The notes beneath the pieces are model-generated. The model made no database searches. It was not told where the DNA came from and saw only the letters and a list, made by a program, of their open reading frames with translations. 64,000 nucleotides of DNA from Cliona cf. orientalis (Eukaryota; Porifera; Demospongiae; Clionaida; Clionaidae), in the NCBI GenBank assembly GCA_963930775.1, contig OZ005707.1:1116001-1180000 (forward strand). Direction: 5' to 3'. Positions 26,501 through 48,600 of the stretch are shown piece after piece. Position 1 is the stretch's first letter. The number at the start of each line of letters is the position of its first letter. The translations under genes were made by a program, and so were the position numbers.

Positions 26501-26814
26501 TATGGTTCTCGGCCCTTCATTATTATTATTATCAAGCCAATATATTCGTTACAGGTCAGTTTTTCCGCAAGGGAGTGGACATCGATGAGACGAGAAAGAT
26601 CCTGATCATGCCAGACAAGGAGCCTGTTCCTGTGATGCGTCGTCCTGTGTGGAGCTTCATGGAGAGAGAGACTCGTGATGACCAGCTCTGCTGGACTGCC
26701 ATGAACCCTGGCTACCAAGGAGAGGGGCTCATCGATGGAACCTACCTCGACTATCTCGTCGATGATGTCATGTCCACGGATTTCAAATCTCCCCTGCACA
26801 ATACCCTCAAATAA
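23546..26814 (+). CDS. Gene B: short Calx-beta(x2) / EGF / ITIH C-terminal domain protein
   Basis: Seven exons give 549 residues: 23546-23605, 23811-23952, 24182-24406, 24663-25016, 25201-25308, 25377-25877, 26555-26814. Exon 1 encodes a 20-residue signal peptide and ends in phase 0; the other introns are phase 1. Calx-beta domain 1 is split over exons 2-3, but domain 2 lies whole in exon 4, unlike genes A and C. Exon 5 encodes one EGF-like domain (about residues 261-296, six Cys). The ITI_HC_C domain begins with GGGDDPHF at about residue 304 and ends with CW and GEGLIDG. The LDLa and Cys-rich modules of A and C are absent. It lies 759 bases downstream of gene A on the same strand. It is likely a secreted, smaller family member that shares whatever the C-terminal domain does. 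Confidence 0.85.
25878..26554. other. Gene B last intron, with an inverted-repeat element
   Basis: A 677-base intron directly before the converted last exon. The inverted-repeat element at 26291-26518 fills its 3' part and ends 36 bases before the acceptor. A short ATT repeat follows. Confidence 0.6.
26291..26518. mobile_element. MITE-like inverted-repeat element in the gene B intron
   Basis: The left end (GAAGGGCTGAACCATAGTGG then GCTAACCC) is mirrored by the right end on the other strand (GAAGGGCCGAGAACCATAGT then GGGCTAACCC), giving terminal inverted repeats of about 30-40 bases around a roughly 150-base AT-rich core. No ORF. No clear target duplication was identified. Confidence 0.65.
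26594..26788 (+). repeat. Near-identical last-exon tract, copy in gene B
   Basis: See the gene A copy at 22581-22775: one mismatch in 195 bases. The first part of the same exon (26555-26593) is clearly diverged from A and C. Confidence 0.95.
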
Positions 26815-27307
26815 TAAACTAATAATACTGTTAATATTTTTATTAAATACAAGAGCATGCCAAGGTTTAAAGTCATAATATTTTTACTCCAGTTGTCCAT
26901 CAATCAATAGCACAATCTAAACCAATTTTTAAACCATTCATCACCGAAATTAACGACAACATCAATAATCTTTTTTTACATGTCACTATATATACCACTC
27001 TGTACATGTCAAGCTGTCTGTGTGTTGGAATAAGAAATAAATCTCTCAAAAGTGATAAATCTACTAGTCTATAGAGATGGGATGAATAAGTGGGATGTTA
27101 TACATGTGAGCTATTCTGAACAAGAGAATGACCTAAAATGGACACAAGGGGATATGATCACCACCAACAAACTCTATATAATTATGAGAGCTAGTAATGA
27201 TAGCTAGGATAGTTTTTCAGGGATGGAAAAAAAGAGACGAGAATAACAAAATCACAAAAGGAACAACAAAACGAAACAAAAACATTAATTACTAAATTTA
27301 ACTTGCT
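26815..27307. other. Convergent intergenic region between gene B and SIN3
   Basis: This holds the 3' ends of two convergent genes. An AATAAA-type signal for gene B occurs at about 27036 (AGAAATAAATC). The region is AT-rich with no further gene seen. Confidence 0.5.
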
Positions 27308-35913
<8,606 letters not shown>

Positions 35914-36103
35914 ACTTCTGTCTTCCTTAGTTCGGCCCACTCATAAACAAAACCGAGTAACAACAAACTCGTGTTCAAAAGTACACCAATATGCGCCCAC
36001 AAATGGCGCGGCGCGCGCATGGCCGGCCACGTGTGATGAGTAGGGAATTCCCCTACAGCTATCGAGTCAATGATAATTAAATACTGCAAAAACTGAGTGG
36101 TAG
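35914..36103. promoter_or_regulatory. Short gap between GPATCH4 stop and SIN3 start
   Basis: Only 190 bases separate the GPATCH4 stop codon from the SIN3 start codon on the same strand, so the SIN3 promoter and the GPATCH4 3' UTR must share or overlap this interval. It includes a GC-rich patch (GGCGCGGCGCGCGC, about 36004-36017). A TATA box is not evident. Confidence 0.45.
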
Positions 36104-39100
36104 TTATGCTCCTAATCTTTTCTTTTTCTTGATACTCTCATCTCTAGTTCTTTTCCTTTTCCTAGATTGTTTCTGATGGCACTGTGGATCTACATGATCA
36201 CTGCTACATGTAGTTCTAGTGGCTAAAGCTTCTCTTTTGTCTTGACTAGTTGTACAAGTGCTACTAGTGTGCTGTTCTTGTTCTTGGATTCTCTTTAGCT
36301 TTCCATTCAGCTTCAGCCCATGCCTTGCAGCCCTGCATGGTAGAGAGAGAGAGAGAGAGAGTAAGAGAGTAGACGAAGAAATATTTGTGAGCAAAGTAGA
36401 GGAGACTCACTTATGAGCAGTTCTTCCACCACAAGCCTGCAAGAGCTCTTCATCTGTTAGGCTACGGAATACACAGAGGAACGTACATGTCAAATCTATT
36501 GCTAAATTGTGATCCTTCAAGAGACAGAAAAATTCATAGTCTCAGCAACAATATAATGTCATGCACTCCTGAAATTAGGGCACTGATAATAAGCTTACTG
36601 CCTAAAGATAAGGCAGTCTCTATTCAGTGGACTGGACCACTGGACTGGACTACTGGACTGGAATACTGGATTCACCTTTGACCCCAAAAATAGCATACAA
36701 AAGGCTTCATTTAGCCCCCTATAGCTTGGTGGGGCAAGTGGGGCTATAGAATAAGACTAGTGGCTTTATGACCAGATGGCTAAGCAAGCAATTTACCTCC
36801 ATTTGAGGTGGGATAGCATGTCCCCAGGTCTCTTACCGGGAATGATCTGACACTGAATGAATATTATTAACTGATCAGTGAAAAGAATAGGTACCCATGC
36901 ACTCTTTTAATCATGCTGAGCTGGTGCAATTAGATTCTTCCGAGATAAATAGTCCCCATAACAACGGTATCCTGTCCAGGTGTACTCTGGGGTATCAGCC
37001 CCTTCGCAGGCTGGTATATACCAGACTAGTTCAGGTGCACGACAGTTGAGTCCAACTTAACGTCAGTAACATACTTGTGTCGTTTTGAATACATGACACT
37101 AATAGTATGACACTACACTCAAAGTGACACAAAATTGATAATAAGATGTCACTTACTCATAACACATGGTAGCTAATATTAATTATTATTGTATGCTAAT
37201 CGCAGCTGTGTAGCTAAATTAATAGAGTTACCCCTGTCATGTAGACACAAACATGTTACTGACGTTAAGTTGGACTTGACTGTCGTGTACTGTTGTTATG
37301 GGGACTACGTATCTCGGAAGAATCGTAATTGCACCAACACGATCAAACAAGTGCATGTGTGTCTATGCTATAATTTCGTTTCATTGATCAGATAGTTTAA
37401 CATTCATTCAGTGTCAGATCATTCCCGGCAAGAGACCTGGGGACATGCTATCCCACCTTAAATGGAGATAACTTGCTTGCTTAGCCATTTGGCCATAAAG
37501 CCACAAGGCCAAAGGCCATTAGGCCGTCTTATTCTATAGCCCCATTTGCCCCACCAAGCTATAGGGGGCTAAATGAAGCCCTTTGTATGCTATTTTTGGG
37601 GTCAAAGGTGAGTCCAGTATTCCAGTCCACTGAATAGAGACTGCGTAAAGATAACTGTGATTAATTTTTACTTACCATTTCAGTGTAATGTCATCAGATT
37701 CCTCAAAGGTATCACCATTTTGCTGACATAGCATGTTGACTCCATCAGGTTCTGACTTTTTGCTAGTTGACGAGTCCTTGTGATAAGTGCACGTAGAATC
37801 TAAGAATCCACCATAAAGCAGTGAACTTCGATGATTTCCATAGTGTCTAGCCTTCAGGGAGAGGCTACTGTCATCAACAACCTTCCTTTTTATGCACACT
37901 TCATCCTGAAAATCAATCAAAAATGAACTATAGACCTGTCATGCTACCAATGGTCCCCCCCATAATCGGTCCCCCCGGACCATCCATATCGGGAATAAAT
38001 GGTCCCCCCGGACCATTGGTGCCAGAATAACCTGTCCCCCCCCCCGGACCATCTGTGCCTGCTACAAGCAGTCCCCCCTGGACACTGATGGTCCCCCCTC
38101 CCCCCACCCTCCAATCATCCCGGACCATCCATATCAGGAATAAATGGTCCCCCCGGACCACTGGTGCCAGAATAACCTGTCTCCCCGGACAATCTGTGCC
38201 TGCCACAAGCAGTCTCCCCCCCCCCCCCCCAAATCATCAGATTCTGATAGTGCGCATGGATATTGCAGCTGTACCAAAGCAGTTGATGCTCTCAACATCA
38301 GGCATAATGCAGTGCCATCTGTGCTAGCCTCGTCCCCAGAAGGTCTGGGGACAAGGCTACATCAGTGTGCTTGTTGCAAGCTGTCACCATGAATATTAAA
38401 ACTCGATCCCCCTCTCACAATTAGTGCATGGATAATGCGGCGGCATTTGTGCCTGCCAGTGCCAAAAACAGTCTGCCTGGACATTTATCGTTCCCCCTCT
38501 CAACATCGATATAAATTGTTTTAGATCATTAATGAAGCACTAGCTATTATGATCTTAGTCAGTTCTACTGATGATTCCTGGTTCTCCTGCGATGATGTCT
38601 TCCGCGAATCGCCGTCTCGCTAGCCACACCCTTCAATCTCAAGGGGTGTGGCGAATCTGCTGCCTGCAGCTCAGCAGCTTTATAAGCGGCAGCGGCACCT
38701 ATTGCCCAGTTGAGTAAAGATAGCACTGCAGTTTGATAGCCTCGCCTTTCATGTGCATCACGCTCACCTTTTGGGCGGGTTTGTGCATGTCATTGCGTAC
38801 GTTCCAATGCTCGTGCAAGGGGGACCATTTGTGACTATGGGGGACCAATTTTAGCGGAAACGGACGGTCCGGGGGGACCACTTGTAGCGGGGGACCATTT
38901 ATTTCGTGACAGACCTACATCAACCACAAATATAACACTTGAAAACATGATCCATTCACGTGTGTGTGTAGTACCTCCGAAAACATCTCACACCTTTCTA
39001 GGTCCACTCAGTAAACAATTTATATACATACCCATCATAAATTTTACAACTTACATCACCAGTCGTCACTGATATGTTTTGAGCAGCCCTGTTGAAGACG

Positions 39101-39390
39101 TCACTCCACCAGTGACTGAACTCCTCCCCCGGAGCCAGACCAACCTAAAATAGGTTATTAAATTTCCATCAGGGTTCAGTATAGTAGGTACATGCATTGG
39201 TACTTGCCCCTCCAGAATCTCTCTTGATTTTCACCTTTATAGGATTGGCTATACCATTTTTCTCCCTACCCAGACCCTGTCCTGTGAAGTCAGAGGGTAA
39301 AATTGGACTAGACTAAGTCTTACACCACCAATCTGATCGTATACCTTCACTCCAGCCGTACTTCTCCAACTGCTTTCTTGCAAAGTCCAT
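36104..39390 (-). CDS. GPATCH4: G-patch domain protein 4 (GPATCH4) homologue
   Basis: Six exons give 239 residues: 39345-39390, 39208-39281, 39055-39144, 37676-37905, 36411-36461, 36104-36332. The protein starts MDFARKQLEKYGW and continues QGLGREKNGI, the G-patch glycine motif (residues 1-30). It then has EEFSHWWSDVFNRAAQN (about 50-65), a YGN..SLLYGGF segment, and LTDEELLQACGGRTAHKAAR (about 146-165), each aligning in order with vertebrate GPATCH4. It ends in a short basic KRKRTRDESIKKKKRLGA tail. The family is nucleolar; G-patch proteins typically activate DEAH helicases. The protein is much shorter than the vertebrate one because the long Lys/Glu-rich tail is reduced. Intron 2 appears to use a GC donor (GGG|GCAAGT). 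Introns 3 and 4 each carry a transposon-like insertion. It is divergent from RAB8 (534-base gap). Confidence 0.85.
36603..37654. mobile_element. Foldback transposon with 9-base target duplication (Mutator-like)
   Basis: Element 36612-37645 (1,034 bases) is flanked by the direct repeat TAAAGATAA at 36603-36611 and 37646-37654. Its ends are inverted copies: GCAGTCTCTATTCAGTGGAC on the left is matched on the opposite strand on the right. Homology between the arms continues nearly to the centre (for example 36797-36860 with 37402-37466, 36923-36964 with 37290-37335, 37050-37072 with 37252-37275), so most of the element is one imperfect palindrome. No transposase ORF. The 9-base duplication and very long inverted repeats fit a non-autonomous Mutator-like foldback element. 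It lies inside GPATCH4 intron 4. Confidence 0.85.
37932..38916. mobile_element. MITE-like element with GGTCCCCCC repeats in GPATCH4 intron 3
   Basis: The proposed element 37938-38910 is flanked by AGACCT (37932-37937 and 38911-38916). Its ends are imperfect inverted repeats (GTCATGCTACCAATGGTCCC and, on the other strand, GTCACGAAATAAATGGTCCC). The left half carries two direct copies of a block of about 100 bases, CCCGGACCATCCATATC..GGAATAAATGGTCC and onward, at about 37976 and 38119. GGTCCCCCC words recur at both ends. A nested hairpin (CCTCGTCCCCAG ... CTGGGGACAAGG) lies at about 38328-38360. No transposase ORF. Confidence 0.6.
38326..38362. repeat. CTCGTCCCCAG hairpin repeat, minimal copy
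   Basis: GCTAGCCTCGTCCCCAG is followed almost at once by its inverted partner CTGGGGACAAGGCTA. This is the shortest member of a family also seen at about 43177-43264, 53295-53380 and 54648-54739. Confidence 0.7.
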
Positions 39391-39924
39391 CTGCACCACA
39401 TGGTCGGGATGACGCGGCGCGGCACAAACGGAATTGCCGTATACTCTCTGTATACTCCATGGATGATGCCACGCCCATGCCCGCCCAATATTAATGTCGT
39501 AAACTATCACGTGATACTACCGTAAATTGTGACCTCAAATCCAAGTGCAAAACTGTTTTTGGGGAGCGAGCGAGCTGACTCGACTACAAGGGCAAGGGAA
39601 GACTTGATTGGAAGGCTGCTCCGTTTCTCGTTGGGTTCTCGTCCACCAAAATTCACACCTCCCTCGCCGTTCTGAATTCGAGGTCTTCTATTAAAGCACG
39701 ACTTCTAGTCTGGCAGCGGTGTATTGAGCGTACTACCGAAAAGTGGAGACGGGAGGAGACTGAAGCTGAGAAAAGGGTGTGCCCCTCCTGATTTGTGTAC
39801 TACCACGAAGCCAGGGATTGTGTGATAGAGCAGAAGACTCGGCTCGTTTTGTGTTTGAGAACCTGAAACTTTTTATCTAACTAACTCTCTCCTTCTTTTA
39901 TTTCTCTCTCTCTGTGTGTCTGAA
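39391..39924. promoter_or_regulatory. Shared divergent promoter region of GPATCH4 and RAB8
   Basis: The 534 bases between two divergent start codons. The interval is relatively GC-rich with several CpG-containing words (for example 39543-39720) and a CT-rich stretch just before the RAB8 ATG (39885-39915). No clear TATA box was seen. Confidence 0.5.
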
Positions 39925-44668
<4,744 letters not shown>

Positions 44669-45686
44669 TTTTGTTTTTCTCACACATCTGCTCGTCGTCT
44701 ATATCCCCTCCCATCTGTGTGTTTAATAACTCCTAGTTTAATTAAATATTTGCACGCATAATATTATTATTATTATGATTGTCCTCTCGTTATAGTTCAG
44801 ACATTGCTATTTTTACTTATTCTGAAGTTAAGTGTATTATTGTTATTTACTGTAGTTGACATCGTCCTTTTTTGCTTTTTTTTTTGTTGCTGTATTTTCA
44901 GTGCGCATGCTCAGATGCAATGATGTCATTGTTTGATAATGATCACATGATCGATATCTGAACTGCGGGACATACGTGAACATGATGCCATTAATTATTA
45001 AAAAAATTAAAAAATTAATAACCCCATCCTCCCTTCGACCTTCCGAGCTCTAGGCTGGAACGCTGGTCAGGGTAGACCGCAGACATTAGTGCAGTCAGTT
45101 AGGCTTCTGTGTCACAGCCACAGGAGACCGAAGTCAGCCTATGGTGGATTACCAGGCTTTATCCAGGATGGGGGGTATTCAAGGGAGGAACCTGGGCGAC
45201 CCCTAAGCCATATATGCCCAGGACCATGTGCAGTTTTCAGCTGCAGGTGCCAGAGGGGGTACCCCTGACACCGTCTAGCCCCGATAGTCCCTCCCGGAAA
45301 TCGCTATTTATTGAGCTGGGACAGCGGGTAGCAAAACGCATATGGGTTTCCGTTGGAATGTACGGGCCGTAATTAAGAGCTATAAATATCTTTAACTCCA
45401 TACCGCGGCGCGCGCATAATTGTATCTCGAGATAACGGAAAGAGCTATGGTGTTGGAATAAAAACCAGAACGTAGCTCGTAATAAGATGAAAGCAGCCAT
45501 CATGGTCCTGAACATGCTATTTTATATCTAGATTATTAAATTCATCTCCCCTCCCTTCCGTCGTCCCCTTTCTACTCATAAAATAGTATGACGATGAATC
45601 AGTGTGAATTGTAGTGAACAACAATTGAATTTCCAGTTGATTACTTATTTTGTTGTCTGGACATGCTAGCTACATGCTCTGTATGA
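44669..45686. other. Convergent intergenic region between RAB8 and gene C
   Basis: The 3' UTR of RAB8 (AT-rich, ATTAAATA at about 44739) and of gene C lie here. A GC-richer block at 45050-45400 stands out from its surroundings; part of it (about 45088-45145) resembles a degenerate tRNA-derived SINE head. No protein-coding gene is supported. Confidence 0.5.
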
Positions 45687-48600
45687 TCACAGTTCATTGC
45701 CTTTGCGGCTGAAAGTGAATTTTGGTGAAAGAATGTTCTTTACAATGTAGTCTGAGTGTTTTCCATCGATGAGCCCCTCTCCTTGGTAGCCAGGGTTCAT
45801 GGCAGTCCAGCAGAGCTGGTCATCACGAGTCTCTCTCTCCATGAAGCTCCACACAGGACGACGCATCACAGGAACAGGCTCCTTGTCTGGCATGATCAGG
45901 ATCTTTCGCACTTCATCCACCTCAACGCCCTTATGGAAGAACTGTCCTGAAAGGGGTACAAAAAGTGGATCAACAGCTTAGTATTTTATTGCTATACTCA
46001 GTGCCTATTAATTTCACATAGCAGCATGAAAACTGTTGCCAAATTACATGTAAAGGGTATAGCCAGTGCTGTTCAAAGGTAGGCAGTCAATTTATATACG
46101 CTTTAAAGTTTTTTCCCCCACCAAGGCCCACTCATTATTATTATTAAATACCTATAATTCCATGTGAATTTTCTGTCTGTTGCTTTGTGCTGTGCCAGAA
46201 GAGATCCAGATGCTCCCGTTTGAACATCACAGAGAAACTTACGCCAGCCACGTTGAATCTTACCGACGGATATCTGAACCCCTTTGAAAAATGAGCAACT
46301 TCAGATATCCTCAGCTTCCCATTCATCACTGCTATTTGATCGATATCGGCAGGGTGTAACTTGATCTTGTCATTGATGGAGAGTGAGGGGTGTGGCAAAG
46401 ACTCCAATCTAATGGAGGTCCTATTATCGCCACGGAAGTTTGATCCATGAATGACTAGGCCCAGGGAGCCTATCCATGTCACCTCCTCCCTGCGCGAGTC
46501 GGGAACAAACAGCGCATTCATCGTCAGATGCTTATTGCTGATGAGGTTGTAGTGATAGCCATGGTCTCCTTGTACGGAGAAGCAGAGCAGTTTCTTGCTG
46601 GGCAATACCACGCTGAAGTGGGGATCATCACCAAGTGTCACATCTGCATGTGCGATAATTGATGTAATGCAATTATCACTTATTGATCATGTATGTAGTA
46701 TTATTCATGCCCCAACTGCTATGATGTGTCACCATGGAGACTGTCAATGTCAGTACCATTGATCCTGAGGCATCTCCTCATGTTATTAAACTCTTACCGG
46801 CTGTGTCATCATCCTCAATGAAGATTTGAGCCACACCCCTGTTGAATATCAATTGGTCAGGTGGAAATGATGTTTGCACTGTAGAGAGAGTCAAGATGAA
46901 GTATTCCAAGTCTTCTGCCACCCCATCATCAATGATGTACTCTGATATGTTCAAGCATTGCTCCACATCCTGATTCACATAAGTGATGTTAATGAAGACA
47001 TCCTCCAGTGGCAGGAAATCCAATGATTCTGTAATTTATGCACAAAATAGTACAAAGATCTCAGTTATCTGTGAATATGAACTATGTCATTGTGGTAGAT
47101 AATAAAAAAAATGGTCTTCTTTAGGGTGCCCTTTAAATTTGCCACCCCCCCCCCCCCTCCCCATAATATTATAGAGTCAAGCAATGGTACACTGACCTGT
47201 AGCATTGGAAGCTTCCATTGCAGTAACATTGATGTCCGCCTCTCCGTCTCTCTCCAGCTTCCCTTCACTCACGATCACACACACCTCAGAACGATTGGCC
47301 CCTCCAGGACCTCCTTCTTGCACGGTGTAGCTGGCCTTGGTGAAGGTCACCACAAGCTCTGAAAATTATCATAGACTAGCTACTGAGCTAGCTGTATGGT
47401 AAGCGTGCATGTTCTTTGCTCACATGCTACCCTCCCTCTATGATATGGTATATGAATGGATTGACCTCCATAACCTACCGAAATCCAAAAGAGGAAACCA
47501 TCCTAGTCTCAGTGCTCAAGCACAAACATAGAGCCATTTATTGGATACTTGATCATTATTAAATTTTTATAACTTACCATCATCATCATAGATCACCAAG
47601 GTGATCGTATCGTTGACAAATTCCACTTGATTATTATCCGAGTTCAAGACCAGCTGAATGTAGAGCACCTCATTTCCCTCAACAAAGCTATCGTTGATGA
47701 CCGTAATGTACACTGTCTCATTGAAAATCCCCGAGAGGCAGATATCATCACTCTCTCCTGTGTGAAAGAACATGCACATTTGGCACAAAATTTCTTTACA
47801 TTTTAAATTTTATGTGGTGGACATACCTGGTTGATAATTATTGCCAGATCTAGTGCTGTTGGATATTCTGACAGTGCTGTTGCTATTTATAGTACTATTA
47901 CCATAGCTGAAGCCACTGCCAGAGCCACTTCCAGAACCAAAATCACCTAAATTAGAGTACACATTGGAAATGTCATGACAAGAGTGCTGATAGCTATATA
48001 ATATTATAATACTGGTATATTTATATGTGGCTTCCAGAAATGTGACAATTGCGGCTGTTTAATATATGTGGGATCTCACCTAGCAATGCTAATAACAGTT
48101 ACTATTACAGCCTAAAGCCATGAAGACTGTGGTACTGACAATGTGTATATACATGCTCCAATAATGAGCACAGCTGTCTCTCTTAAGCAGCACTGCTAAT
48201 TATTTGAATTGTACATCCGAGACTCACATAGTGCTATTGGAGATCCATCTACCAGCACCAAACCAAGATCACGTTGAGGATCAAATCCACCTTGAATGCC
48301 TCCGGGGCTAGGAGCAGAGCCAAAGCCAGGACCAGAGATTTCAAGAGCAAAGTTCAGCTTAGTTCCCTCATTGGTGGTGAACACTTCTTGCTCAAAGCCG
48401 ACAGTTATTGGCACCAGGGCTACATAGTGATGGTGCAGCAAAGTGAGATATTTCACCAAGTTTCTTTTTATTGAGAACAAAGTAGCTACATTCTGAATAT
48501 CCAGACAAGTAGACTAAAAAGGAGCATGTGCTCTGGCTAAAAATTGACACGTTCTACATACCATCATCATCCAAGATCATGACTGTAGCAGTTAAGTTGC

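Noticed and set aside
38055-38392. Overlapping plus-strand ORFs of 82-90 codons
   Set aside because: They fall in the GGTCCCCCC repeat element in a GPATCH4 intron and are rich in repeat-encoded Pro and Ser.
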